Positions 23,041 through 31,520 are shown, counted from the first letter of the stretch. The stretch: 64,000 nucleotides of DNA from an archaeon GW2011_AR5 (GCA_000806115.1 JWKQ01000001.1:151784-215783), one strand, 5' to 3'. The notes: generated by a model from the letters alone, not told the origin. Translations and numbers: made by a program.

Positions 23041-23319
23041 ATGAGAATGCATTTTGAATATCCAGAAGGGCTTGGGGCGTACCTGCAAATGACAGAAGCG
23101 CGTGGAACTGACCCACTCGTGACAGTTATAAGAAGGGACATATCGTTAAGGGGAAAACTGAGCAGGAAAGTTTTGTCTGATTATCCTTCTTATTACATAA
23201 CTGTCCTTAGCCGCCCTCCAAGACGATACGCATTCAGGCCCGGTGATAGAATTTATGCGGATGAGGAGTTTCTGGGAAGCGTAAGGCGGACTAGAACTCA
23301 TCCAGTCTGCTCTTCATGA
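23041..23319 (+). CDS. Hypothetical protein overlapping the lysS 3' end
   Basis: 92 residues from the ATG at 23041. A TATA-like ATATTAAAAG about 30 bases upstream would give a leaderless transcript; a longer GTG start at 22987 lies within the palindrome region. The product is basic (VIRRDISLRGKLSRKVLSDYPSYY; RPPRRYAFRPGDRIY). No family is recognised. The last 29 bases overlap the lysine-tRNA synthetase gene on the other strand. Confidence 0.42.
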   Translation: MRMHFEYPEGLGAYLQMTEARGTDPLVTVIRRDISLRGKLSRKVLSDYPSYYITVLSRPPRRYAFRPGDRIYADEEFLGSVRRTRTHPVCSS

Positions 23320-24916
23320 TGTCCGATGATTTCTGGCTCCCGACTGCTGCTATGAATTGCGCGAGCCTGGGACCGCGAAGGCTGTTGAGCAGAAGGACGT
23401 AAGCTGCCTCGAAGAACTTGCCGACCTCAAGCCCTTCTTCCTTCGGTATCGCGAAAAGCCTTGCATGAAGCTCTTCCTCAGTCCACTGCTTCGATTCCAG
23501 TTCGTAAACAAGCTTTTTTATGGCTTTTCTTTGCGCGTCGCTTAGCGCGTAAACAATCTTCTCCTCGGGAACCGTGTCATTTATCCAGTTGGTGACGTAA
23601 TCTATGCGGCTTTCAAGCTCCTTTTCGCCGTCACTGTCAAGCTCCCGCGGCACGTGCCCGGTTCTTTTCAGTATCTCTTTTACGACTTCCCTGTTCTTTG
23701 CGATTCTCATGAGGTTTGCAAGCATGCTGTACTGTATCATCACTTTTGATTCCCCCGCCGTTTCCAGGAAGTTGACATATTCGAACAGGCGCTTCTGGTG
23801 CTCGAGGTCCTTGGCATTAGCTACCTTGTTGTTGCCTGACGCTTTGCGTCTTTCGGTTCCGAAATAAACTTTCGCGAGCTCGTCAACCTCGTCCATATAA
23901 GCGGGAATTGCGTCAGGGTCAACCACGCGGCTGGTGCCCAGGCGCTTCAAAAACAGCAGCCGCAAACTCTCAGGAGACGCGTATTTCATCCATCTGGCAG
24001 GCGTGAAGACGTTGCCTGCGCTCTTGCTTATTTTCTTTCCCGACCTCTCTGTGAACAGCTCGTAGAATGAATGAACGGGCGGCTCCCATTCGAATATCTC
24101 CTTGCTGATGCGGTCGTTACATTTAACGCTGTCGAGTATGTCCTTCCCGAACGCTTCGTAATTTATCTTCAGCGCAGCCCACCTTGCGGCGAACTCCACC
24201 TTCCACGCGAGCTTGCCGTCACGCAGCCCGCATGTGCCGTCGTGCCCGCAGCCCTCTATTATTATTTTCTTTCCCGTGTTGCTGTTCTTGCCCTCGAACG
24301 ACTGGTCGCATTTGTAATAAATCTTCTCTTCATCTTCGTCGAACCTGTAGACGCGCGTCGTGTAGAGGCGGCCGCATTCGCTGCACACCGCGATATACGG
24401 GAGCTGGGTAAGGTATTTTTCCTGTCCTGTCACTTCCCTGATTATTTCCCCGCACCTGCGCGCCTGCTTCAGCGCGGTGACAATCTGCCTGTCCAGAGTT
24501 CCTTTCGCATACTCCTCGTGCGCCCTCAAGAGACGGAATTTCACGCCAAGCGCGTCGAAAGAATCTGTAAGAAGCTGGCCGATGTGAAGAGCCATGCTCT
24601 TGTGGCAGCCAAAAGGGTCCGGTATGTCAGATACGGGCTTCCCGATTTCACTCTCCATGCTAACCGGAAACCCCGCGGGGACTTTGCGAAGCCCGTCTTT
24701 ATCATCGGAGAACGCAACGAACTCGCTCTTTACTCCCAGCTCTTTTAGTGCCAAATTTACAACATAAGAACGAATGCCGTCTCCTGCCGAGCCGACGTGA
24801 GGTATGCCCGAGGCTCCCAGCCCCATTTCTGTCCTGAATACGGACACGCGGTTGAGCTGTTTCTCCCTGTCCACTACCTGCTTTGCAACCTGGTCTGCCC
24901 AGAACTGCGGTTCCAT
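23291..24916 (-). CDS. lysS: Lysyl-tRNA synthetase, class I
   Basis: 541 residues. Class I LysRS, found mainly in archaea, charges tRNA-Lys. The HIGH signature reads HVGS (residues 40-43) and KMSKS reads KISKS within SGKKISKSAGNVFTP. A zinc-ribbon-like insert with CSECGRLY and a later CGHDGTC is present, and the alpha-helix-cage C-terminal domain is complete. I chose the ATG at 24916 rather than a TTG three codons earlier. It is monocistronic, with the S2P gene divergent upstream. Confidence 0.96.
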   Translation of the reverse strand: MEPQFWADQVAKQVVDREKQLNRVSVFRTEMGLGASGIPHVGSAGDGIRSYVVNLALKELGVKSEFVAFSDDKDGLRKVPAGFPVSMESEIGKPVSDIPDPFGCHKSMALHIGQLLTDSFDALGVKFRLLRAHEEYAKGTLDRQIVTALKQARRCGEIIREVTGQEKYLTQLPYIAVCSECGRLYTTRVYRFDEDEEKIYYKCDQSFEGKNSNTGKKIIIEGCGHDGTCGLRDGKLAWKVEFAARWAALKINYEAFGKDILDSVKCNDRISKEIFEWEPPVHSFYELFTERSGKKISKSAGNVFTPARWMKYASPESLRLLFLKRLGTSRVVDPDAIPAYMDEVDELAKVYFGTERRKASGNNKVANAKDLEHQKRLFEYVNFLETAGESKVMIQYSMLANLMRIAKNREVVKEILKRTGHVPRELDSDGEKELESRIDYVTNWINDTVPEEKIVYALSDAQRKAIKKLVYELESKQWTEEELHARLFAIPKEEGLEVGKFFEAAYVLLLNSLRGPRLAQFIAAVGSQKSSDIMKSRLDEF

Positions 24917-25065
24917 TTTTATCAAATCTCATTCAGCACGCAAGGATTAAAAACAAACTTGTCTAAGAACGCAATAAAGAATCTGAATACCAAGCTATAA
25001 AACATTCCGGGAATACCCGACAGCGCACGAATGCTTTATTAAGCCTCCCTCCCGAACTAATACCC

Positions 25066-26301
25066 ATGAAAAAATCTTCTGCCGCGCTTTCAATAGCAAT
25101 CGGCATAATAGCGGCAGCCGCACTGTCTTCCATGATTTCCGCTGACATGGCGCTGTTCGCCGGATTCATACTTGCTGTTGCGCTCCTGATATACAGCGAC
25201 AGGAAGAACGTCAAGCTCGAGGGTATCATCTTCATAAGGCGCACCACGAAAGGGCGCAATTTTATAGACAGGGTGGCTGCGCGGCACAATAAATTCTGGA
25301 GAAAGCTGTCGTACGTTGGCATAGCACTTGCGGTTATATTAATGATACTCGGCTCGGTGCTGCTCATCACGCAAGCTTACGCTGTTTTGAGCGGCGCGGA
25401 GGGCGGCGTGAAGCTTCTGCTGCCGGGACCGGTGAGCGACCCCGTGAATGCGCCCGGCGTCTTTGTAGTGCCGTGGTGGATATGGGTAATCGGCATCGCA
25501 GTCGTCATAATTCCACACGAGTTCATGCACGGAATCATGTGCAGGATTGACAAAGTCAGGATAAAATCAGTCGGATGGCTGCTGCTGATAGTCATACCGG
25601 GAGCTTTTGTCGAGCCGGACGAGAAGCAGCTTGCAAGGATGAGCAAGAAAACCAAACTCCGCGTTTATGCGGCAGGGAGCTTCGCCAACATGATAGTGGC
25701 GCTGATAGTCGTCCTTGTTGCATTCGCCGCTGTCTTTGCGATGAGCGCGTCTTCTGTTACGGTGCCCGGCGGCGTGGCTTTTGCATCCATGGAGGGCGGC
25801 TCGGCGTACAATGCCAGCCTTAACGGTTCCATAGTTGCGATAAACGACGTCCAGGTAAGAAAACATTCCGATTTGGTGGGCGCGCTGTCCGCATTCAGCC
25901 CCGGCGACACGATCAGCGTGACAACGACAGAAACCATGGTGGTTTCCGGCTTCTTCCCGCAGGGCGTGATTGCTGACAGAAGCAATACAGTCACGAAAAG
26001 CGTCGTCCTTGGAGAAAACGAGGGGCGCGCGTTCATGGGCATCAGCACGCTCGGCGAAGCAGTGGAAATAAGAGGAAACATCCAGGCTTATGCAATTCTT
26101 TCCGTGCTCCTCTTCTGGATATTCATATTCTCCTTCGGGATAGGACTTGTGAACCTGCTGCCGATAAAGCCGCTTGACGGCGGGCTCATGCTTGAGGAGC
26201 TTGTCTCCGGCAGCAAATACAAGAAATCAATCGTGCGGGTTGTTTCTGTAGGCATGCTATTGGTGCTGCTTTTCAACATAATCGGGCCGCTGTTTCTTTA
26301 G
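25066..26301 (+). CDS. Site-2-type intramembrane zinc metalloprotease (M50) with PDZ domain
   Basis: 411 residues. Several membrane segments; the zinc motif IPHEFMHG (His151, Glu152, His155) sits in one helix and the third ligand in LLPIKPLDGG (Asp371) near the C-terminus. The conserved GAFVEPDEKQL loop follows the first motif. A PDZ domain (about 230-330, VAFASMEGGSAYNASLNGSIVAINDVQV) lies between. S2P enzymes cleave transmembrane anchors of regulators or signal peptides; the substrate is unknown. Its stop is within an operator-like repeat of the following vapBC pair. Confidence 0.92.
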   Translation: MKKSSAALSIAIGIIAAAALSSMISADMALFAGFILAVALLIYSDRKNVKLEGIIFIRRTTKGRNFIDRVAARHNKFWRKLSYVGIALAVILMILGSVLLITQAYAVLSGAEGGVKLLLPGPVSDPVNAPGVFVVPWWIWVIGIAVVIIPHEFMHGIMCRIDKVRIKSVGWLLLIVIPGAFVEPDEKQLARMSKKTKLRVYAAGSFANMIVALIVVLVAFAAVFAMSASSVTVPGGVAFASMEGGSAYNASLNGSIVAINDVQVRKHSDLVGALSAFSPGDTISVTTTETMVVSGFFPQGVIADRSNTVTKSVVLGENEGRAFMGISTLGEAVEIRGNIQAYAILSVLLFWIFIFSFGIGLVNLLPIKPLDGGLMLEELVSGSKYKKSIVRVVSVGMLLVLLFNIIGPLFL

Positions 26302-26347
26302 TAAGGAAAATCTTTAAGTATCCTTACTTTTAATGAATAAGTAAGGA
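26300..26347 (+). promoter_or_regulatory. Operator-like repeats at the vapBC promoter
   Basis: AGTAAGGA (26300-26307), its inverse TCCTTACT (26321-26328) and AGTAAGGA (26340-26347) are evenly spaced by about 20 bases. They flank a TATA-like CTTTAAGTA, and the third copy overlaps the ribosome site AAGGAGAT. This suits autorepression by VapB/AbrB. Confidence 0.65.
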
Positions 26348-26357
26348 GATGATAGGC

Positions 26358-26600
26358 ATGGCAGAGAACGCTAAGATAACTAGCAAAGGACAGATAACAA
26401 TACCAAAGGGAATCAGGGAGTATCTCGAATTGAAAGAAGGAACTGAAGTCGTATTCATAAAAAGGGAAGGAGAAGTAGCAATGAAGCCGAAAGTCAAGGA
26501 CTCTATAAAGGAATTAAGAAATCTAAGGGACAGACTGCCGCGCCTGACGGAAAAAGAGATTGATGAAATGATAAAAGAGAGCAAGAAAGCCTGGGGCTAA
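26358..26600 (+). CDS. vapB: AbrB/SpoVT-type antitoxin (VapB-like)
   Basis: 80 residues. The swapped-hairpin AbrB fold is clear: AKITSKGQITIPKGIREYLELKEGTEVVFIKREGEVAMKPK. The C-terminal helix (LRNLRDRLPRLTEKEIDEMIKESKKAWG) would mask the PIN toxin. I took the ATG at 26358, seven bases after AAGGAGATG; an ATG at 26349 would add three residues but leaves the ribosome site too close. It is followed by the toxin gene after four bases. Confidence 0.9.
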   Translation: MAENAKITSKGQITIPKGIREYLELKEGTEVVFIKREGEVAMKPKVKDSIKELRNLRDRLPRLTEKEIDEMIKESKKAWG

Positions 26601-26604
26601 TAGG

Positions 26605-27027
26605 ATGATATTCATCGATACTTGGATTTGGATTGAATTTCTGGCCAAAGGTGCGAAAACCGAGGAGGCCAAAAGTGTAATTGAATCTCAAGCAAGGAAG
26701 GCGATAAGCACAGCTGTCTTGGCAGAACTCCGCTACCATTCCATAAAAAAATTCGGCATGGAAGAAACAGAGTCTATAATGTATTTGATAGAGTCCAATG
26801 AAAGCATTCTGGTAGTTCCTCTGACAAAAGAAATCGCGAAAACGGCTGCAGATATCCGACTAAAATATTACGACAAAAAAGTCAGGGACATGTCATTCAT
26901 TGACGCAATAAATCTTGCTACTGGAATTTTCACCAATTGCAGCAAATTCTACACAGGCGACAAGGATTTTGACGGTGTAACAGAGATTGAAATTATTAAC
27001 ATACGAAAAACAAAGAAGGCAGAATAA
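26605..27027 (+). CDS. vapC: PIN-domain toxin (VapC-like RNase)
   Basis: 140 residues. PIN fold with the acidic quartet: Asp5 in IFIDTWIWIEFL, a glutamate in LAELRYH near residue 43, Asp in MSFIDAINLATG near 99, and Asp in FYTGDKDFDGV near 120. VapC toxins cleave tRNA or rRNA in a Mg2+-dependent way. It is paired with the AbrB-type antitoxin. Confidence 0.92.
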   Translation: MIFIDTWIWIEFLAKGAKTEEAKSVIESQARKAISTAVLAELRYHSIKKFGMEETESIMYLIESNESILVVPLTKEIAKTAADIRLKYYDKKVRDMSFIDAINLATGIFTNCSKFYTGDKDFDGVTEIEIINIRKTKKAE

Positions 27028-27103
27028 AATAACCTGAATTCAGCATAGTATGCCCGCTGTTCCTATTAGAGCGTTTCAAAAGCTTTTCTGAAATCAGATT
27101 CTC

Positions 27104-28123
27104 ATGAGGCGCCTTACCTACGGCGTTTTAACTGCGACACTGACTGCAAGCCTGTTCTCATGCTCGGAACAGCAAAAGAACATTGTCAGTCCCAGTCCTT
27201 CTTCCATTGACGCGTGCGCAAATATCGAAGGAATCCAGTCGGACGTGCCTCCGGGCGTCCAGGTAGAAGATGGTAATTGCGACTTATGCGCGAACCTTCC
27301 TGGATTCCAGCCTGTTGTTCCCGAAAGACATTCCAGAAATCCGGAAGCGTGGACATGCACGCCTGTTCCTGATACTCCGAAGCCAGTAGTAACAGTTGAA
27401 TTTTCCGGAGCCGGGGACATATACGACCAGGGCTCGCAAGCGTCGGAAACGACGGGAGCCCTTCTTCCTCCGGGCGGGCTTGTTTTCACTCTTGGCGACA
27501 ACGCGTATCCCGACGGAAGCGACAGGGATTTTGAAGGGTATGACAGGACGAGATGGGGCGCGAACAAGGGAAGGACAAGGCCGACAGCCGGCAACCATGA
27601 ATATCATACAAGAGATGCCGCAGTATACTTCAGGTATTTTGGGATCGCGCCGGACGGCTATTACGCGTTCATGCACGGCGACTGGCTGGTAATCGCGCTG
27701 AACACGAACGCAGAAGCGAATATTTCTTCAGAACTGTCATGGCTCGAGGGCATTCTTGCAGCATTCGGCGGGAAATGCGCCCTCGCTTACGGGCATCATC
27801 CTTGGCGCACATCGGGGCCGAACAGGGACATCGGACACATGGAGGCGTTCGCGGGCGTGCTGCAAAGGTACAAGGCTGAAATGCTCCTGAGCGGACACAA
27901 CCACAACTACGAGAGGTTTGAACAGGAAAACGGGCTTCTCCAGATAGTCGCGGGCACGGGCGGGCACAGGCAGCTGTATGATTTTCCCTTTCCCCAGCCG
28001 TCCAGTCGCGTCCGCATCCGCGAATACGGCATAGTAAAACTGAAACTGTCGACTAACGGATACCATGGGGAGTTCGTGACACAGGGCGGCGCGAGGGACA
28101 TGTTCGAGGGCTTGTGCCGCTAA
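27104..28123 (+). CDS. Secreted metallophosphoesterase lipoprotein
   Basis: 339 residues. A signal peptide ends in LFSCSE, a lipobox-like site, so the protein is probably lipid-anchored outside the cell. A Cys-containing N-terminal region (about 30-90) precedes the catalytic domain. Metal-binding motifs of the calcineurin-like/purple-acid-phosphatase fold occur in order: GDIYD (about 103), GDNAY (131), GNHEY (163), GHHP (229), GHNHNYER (263). It would hydrolyse phosphoesters outside the cell, perhaps to scavenge phosphate. It is the first gene of a stretch of secreted proteins. Confidence 0.9.
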   Translation: MRRLTYGVLTATLTASLFSCSEQQKNIVSPSPSSIDACANIEGIQSDVPPGVQVEDGNCDLCANLPGFQPVVPERHSRNPEAWTCTPVPDTPKPVVTVEFSGAGDIYDQGSQASETTGALLPPGGLVFTLGDNAYPDGSDRDFEGYDRTRWGANKGRTRPTAGNHEYHTRDAAVYFRYFGIAPDGYYAFMHGDWLVIALNTNAEANISSELSWLEGILAAFGGKCALAYGHHPWRTSGPNRDIGHMEAFAGVLQRYKAEMLLSGHNHNYERFEQENGLLQIVAGTGGHRQLYDFPFPQPSSRVRIREYGIVKLKLSTNGYHGEFVTQGGARDMFEGLCR

Positions 28124-28176
28124 TTTCTCTGTTTTCTATATATGTATATTTAAATCTTGACATAAATAGAATACGA

Positions 28177-28491
28177 ATGCAGCAGCAAAGCGATCTCGTA
28201 TCTGCAAGACTGAGCCCAAAGGAGATGGAAGCGATAGAAATTCTTGTAGGGGAAGGGTTCTTTATGAATACTGCAGACTTCGTGAGAATGGCGGTAAGAG
28301 AAAAGCTGGAATCAATAAAGATAGTTGACGCCAGAAATCTGCCAAAAGAGAAGGCACAAAAGGAAATAATAGAATACCTGAAGGACAACAAAAAAGCTTA
28401 CCCAAGCGACATAGCCGATGCGCTGCAGCTTGACTTCGACCTTGTTTTGTCAATCGTAAAAGACATGATAAAGGAAGGACGGTTGAAATGA
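28177..28491 (+). CDS. Ribbon-helix-helix plus winged-helix transcription factor
   Basis: 104 residues from the ATG at 28177. A TATA-like box lies about 25 bases before this ATG, so a leaderless transcript is likely, which argues against the earlier in-frame start at 28114. The N-terminus (VSARLSPKEMEAIEILVGEGFFMNTADFVRMAVREKL) is a CopG-type fold and the C-terminus (YLKDNKKAYPSDIADALQLDFDLVLSIVKDMIKEGRLK) is a small winged helix. It overlaps the next micro-gene by four bases. Confidence 0.78.
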   Translation: MQQQSDLVSARLSPKEMEAIEILVGEGFFMNTADFVRMAVREKLESIKIVDARNLPKEKAQKEIIEYLKDNKKAYPSDIADALQLDFDLVLSIVKDMIKEGRLK

Positions 28492-28664
28492 TTCTGAGGA
28501 ACCTTGGCGACGAAGTTCAGGGGGAACAGATAATCTGCTTCTTTAGAAAACGCGACAGGGAAATTCTTTTCCCAATGACATCCGGACACAGAGGCTTGAG
28601 ACTTAGGATTCGCGGTCTGCCAGCAAGGGCTATAATAGAAAAGACCGTTGAATTCATAAAGTGA
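28488..28664 (+). CDS. Small hypothetical protein coupled to the RHH regulator
   Basis: 58 residues (starts MILRNLGDEVQGEQIICFFRK, ends RAIIEKTVEFIK). The ATG overlaps the stop of the regulator (ATGA), so it is translated with it. Basic, mostly beta in appearance; no family is recognised. It could be a partner of the regulator. Confidence 0.55.
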   Translation: MILRNLGDEVQGEQIICFFRKRDREILFPMTSGHRGLRLRIRGLPARAIIEKTVEFIK

Positions 28665-28704
28665 TGTTTTTCACTACCTCAAAGTAATATAAATACCAAA
28701 TCTT

Positions 28705-28852
28705 TATATAGTGAGCCAAATAATTATAGATTGTAGGATATTTGACTCACAGATACAAGGAGAATCTTCGATTCTCCTGTACAGGTGAAGCAGAGCTTCA
28801 CCTTGTAGCTCACAAGGAAAATATCCAGATTGCTTCCTTGTAGAGCTATATA
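28705..28852. repeat. Structured repeat element, copy B (one paired-hairpin module)
   Basis: Hairpin 1 pairs GTGAGCCAAATA (28711-28722) with TATTTGACTCAC, one mismatch. Hairpin 2 pairs TAGCTCACAAGGAA (28806-28819) with TTCCTTGT-A-GAGCTA, with the bulged A in the same place as copy A. Between them lies one module: ACAAGG, hairpin GAGAATC/GATTCTC, CCTGTACAGG, hairpin TGAAGC/GCTTCA, CCTTGTAG. The hairpin 2 loop keeps ATATCCAGATTG. Confidence 0.72.
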
Positions 28853-28899
28853 TGGGGTAAGGACAAATAATTTCATAGGGAAGATATAACAGTGGTTTT

Positions 28900-29895
28900 A
28901 TGACATTCTACATACCGAAAGGCATGGACGAGCGCGTGGCAAAGCCGACAGACAGGGAAATCGCCAAATACGGCAGGCGCGAATTCTTATACGCCCTCGG
29001 GGCTCTTGGGGCATCAGCTGTAGCAGCGGGCTGCGGCGGAGGCGACGGCAATGGAAACGGCTGCTATACTCCTACGTGCCCGACACAGACTTATACGGTT
29101 GCAGGCTCCATACGCGGGACATATGACAATAAAATGGTTGCACCTGTTACGGTAAGGTTTGGCGACAAGTCTCAGGATTCTAACAGTGGGAATTACAGCT
29201 TAATCGTAAACGGCGGGGTATACAACCCGACAGTAAACGGGGGAGTAGTACAGCGCGTGCGCAATAATGTAAACATAGAAGGAAATACTCGCCTGGATTT
29301 GGATGCACTTGACAAGGGCGTCAATGTTAATCACTATCGGGAGATTGGGATGGGAATAGGCTCGCCTGGCGCATTAATGAATCAAAATGGCAGAAGCTAC
29401 AGATTACCTGATGGCGTGCAGCCGCGAGTAATTGTTGTAAGAGATGCAGGTGTAAATGCCGATCGCTATGCAGCAATTGACCAGGCACGTTCTGTTTTTG
29501 GAGAAATAACTAACGGTATCCTAAACAGTGTCAACATTGAATATGTTGATTCTGCAACATCTAACTTGCCGGATGGAGCCATTGTTGTTGATTTTAGATC
29601 CGGAACAATATTTCTTGCAGCCCCAACTAAAAGAAACGGATTTTATCTTGTAAATAGCATAGTTCATGCTTCCGATAGCAATTCTCTCGATTTCAATGTC
29701 TACAGAAATACAATGAAACATGAATTTTGTCATGCCATAGGTTTTGACCATGCCACAAACGATCAAAGTATTATGAACAGCGGTACAGTCCTAGCAAATA
29801 ATCGCATGCCATCACAGGATGACATAGACGCGGGCGTTTTGAAATACAAGCGCCTTGGCGGACACGAACTTGATGAGACGCAGGACAAGGACTAG
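28900..29895 (+). CDS. Tat-exported metzincin-type zinc metalloprotease lipoprotein
   Basis: 331 residues. A twin-arginine-type signal (RREFLYALGALGASAVAAGC) around residues 27-46 ends in a cysteine suited to lipid modification and is followed by a Gly-rich linker. The C-terminal catalytic region has HEFCHAIGFDH (His274, Glu275, His278, His284), the HExxHxxGxxH zinc signature of metzincins, and SIMNSG with Met292 as the Met-turn. It should cut proteins at the cell surface. The middle of the protein (about 55-160) is beta-rich. It lies directly after repeat copy B, whose 3' end is 48 bases upstream of the start. Confidence 0.88.
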   Translation: MTFYIPKGMDERVAKPTDREIAKYGRREFLYALGALGASAVAAGCGGGDGNGNGCYTPTCPTQTYTVAGSIRGTYDNKMVAPVTVRFGDKSQDSNSGNYSLIVNGGVYNPTVNGGVVQRVRNNVNIEGNTRLDLDALDKGVNVNHYREIGMGIGSPGALMNQNGRSYRLPDGVQPRVIVVRDAGVNADRYAAIDQARSVFGEITNGILNSVNIEYVDSATSNLPDGAIVVDFRSGTIFLAAPTKRNGFYLVNSIVHASDSNSLDFNVYRNTMKHEFCHAIGFDHATNDQSIMNSGTVLANNRMPSQDDIDAGVLKYKRLGGHELDETQDKD

Positions 29896-29936
29896 TTTTC
29901 ACAACCTTTATTAAATTGCCTTACAAATACATTACT

Positions 29937-30548
29937 ATGGCTTCTGTCAGCAGTTCCATACAGGAGGCGCAGCGCGAGGAACACAGGAAGAAATGGACTT
30001 TTTTTGCCGTTGCGCTCATAGTTCTTGTTGTCGTTGCAGTTCTATTCTCAGCAAGCTTTCCTGCTTTAAATTCACCGCAGCAAGATACGCAAGCTCCATC
30101 GCAAACCGAACAAATCTCTTACGGTGACCCCGACAGGCTTTCCTATGGCTTGCCCCAATACAGCGCGCCTGGAGTAACCTTCAGCCTGCAGAAAGTAATG
30201 GGGGCCATGTGCACGAGCCGTGGAACTCTTCAGTGCCTTGAACCTGTGGCTGATTCTGTATTTGTTGAGAACAGCCGCACTGGCATATCGCGATACGAGA
30301 TGAACGTCCACTTTCTCCTGAAGGGTGCAGTGGACGCGACAAGCATCAGGCCTTCAGTTGAACTTGACGGAAATCCGTGCTCTTTTGTTGGCAGCAATCT
30401 CACGCTCTCTGCAGACCAAACCTCTGACAGGATTGACTTCCTTTGTCCAAGCGTTAACAGCACCGGCAGTTTCAACGGAAGCTGGAAAGCCACTTACATG
30501 GAGAACGGCGCTGAGAAGATGACTACCGGCGTTCTGAGGAGAACCTGA
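29937..30548 (+). CDS. Membrane-anchored extracellular protein, unknown
   Basis: 203 residues from the ATG at 29937. A basic N-terminus is followed by one transmembrane segment (WTFFAVALIVLVVVAVLFSASF), with the rest outside: a Gln/Thr/Ser linker and a beta-rich domain with four cysteines that may form disulfides (CTSRGTLQC; NPCSF; FLCPS). No family is recognised. A TATA-like TTTATTAAA about 28 bases upstream suggests a leaderless mRNA. An upstream in-frame start at 29916 is less likely. Confidence 0.6.
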   Translation: MASVSSSIQEAQREEHRKKWTFFAVALIVLVVVAVLFSASFPALNSPQQDTQAPSQTEQISYGDPDRLSYGLPQYSAPGVTFSLQKVMGAMCTSRGTLQCLEPVADSVFVENSRTGISRYEMNVHFLLKGAVDATSIRPSVELDGNPCSFVGSNLTLSADQTSDRIDFLCPSVNSTGSFNGSWKATYMENGAEKMTTGVLRRT

Positions 30549-30587
30549 TTCTGATTTTTATAGTGGCCGTGCCCTTAATATATTACA

Positions 30588-31028
30588 ATGCCAAAAAGGA
30601 AAAGAAATTCCGGTTTCAAAAAAACGTATTTTATACCTATTGTAGTTATTGCCACGATTATTCTTGCCTCGGCTGCCTATTTCTATCAGCCTTCTGCAGG
30701 CGGCATCGACGAGCTTCTCAATGAATTTCATCAGGCAGGCTCGGAAGGCAGCATAAAACATTATTTCCCTGACGCGCAGCTAATTCAGTCGGAACAGCGC
30801 AACAGGAGCTCGTTCAGGTATTACTACACAGAGGACGAGAACCGCACGATAATATTCAAGTATTATTACCTTGAAGGCGAGAACAAGACCGTAGTTGCCT
30901 GCGACAGGAACGTGACCATAGCCATATGTCCTGGAAAAACCAATTCACTGACAGCCGAGGATGTTGAGAGATGCATGGTTGCTGATTCCACAGCTTTCAG
31001 CCTGACAGGCAATGCAACTACGCCCTAG
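30588..31028 (+). CDS. Membrane-anchored extracellular protein, unknown
   Basis: 146 residues. The basic start MPKRKRNSGFKK precedes one membrane segment (YFIPIVVIATIILASAAYFY); the remainder is an extracellular domain with three cysteines and several N-x-S/T sites. The arrangement resembles the preceding gene and the two may work together. No family recognised. The repeat copy C starts five bases after the stop codon. Confidence 0.58.
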   Translation: MPKRKRNSGFKKTYFIPIVVIATIILASAAYFYQPSAGGIDELLNEFHQAGSEGSIKHYFPDAQLIQSEQRNRSSFRYYYTEDENRTIIFKYYYLEGENKTVVACDRNVTIAICPGKTNSLTAEDVERCMVADSTAFSLTGNATTP

Positions 31029-31032
31029 AAAG

Positions 31033-31509
31033 TATATAGTGAATCCACAAAAGATTTTCGCGCAAGTGGGTTCACAGATACGAGGAGAATCGAAGATTCT
31101 CCTGTACAGGCGAAGCTTGCTTCACCTTGTAGTTCCCAAGGAAATGAAATGCTCCTAATAACCCGCACCTAACTCGAAGTTGAGCTTTGCTCAACTTGAG
31201 TCGCCGAAGGATTTCAAAGAAATCCTTCGTACGAAGGTGCGGGTTTCATGGGAGCACATGGTGAAACTTCGTTTCACCTGTGCAGAATGAGCTTTGCTCA
31301 TTCTTGCATGGCATCCAGAATGCATACAGAAAACAAAGTTTTCTGTATGCATCAGAAAGCTTCGCTTTCTGCTTGCATTGAGTTTCACAAGGATTTCAAA
31401 AAATCCTGTGCAGGAAAAGCTATGCTTTTCCTTGCATCACACGACTAAAGTCGTGTGTTTTCAATGCATTCTCGGATAATATGCCAATTGTTTCCTTGGA
31501 GAACTATAA
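31033..31509. repeat. Structured repeat element, copy C (expanded, at least four modules)
   Basis: Hairpin 1: GTGAATCCAC (31039-31048) pairs with GTGGGTTCAC (31066-31075), including a wobble. Hairpin 2: TAGTTCCCAAGGAAA (31130-31144) pairs with TTTCCTTGG-A-GAACTA (31491-31506). The hairpin 2 loop has grown to about 350 bases of nested short hairpins. The module theme recurs: GG-[hp]-CCTGTACAGG-[hp], GG-[hp]-CCTGTGCAG-[hp]-CTTGCATGG, and CAAGG-[hp]-CCTGTGCAGG-[hp]-CCTTGCA. No ORF of note runs through it. Confidence 0.72.
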
Positions 31510-31520
31510 TCTTCCGATTA

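Noticed and set aside
24071-24748. 225-residue plus-strand frame across lysS
   Set aside because: Antisense to a complete LysRS with intact signatures; no independent signal.
31085-31500. Possible CRISPR array
   Set aside because: There are repeated linkers, but the units are hairpin pairs of different sequence, with no constant direct repeat of 24-37 bases and no cas genes nearby.
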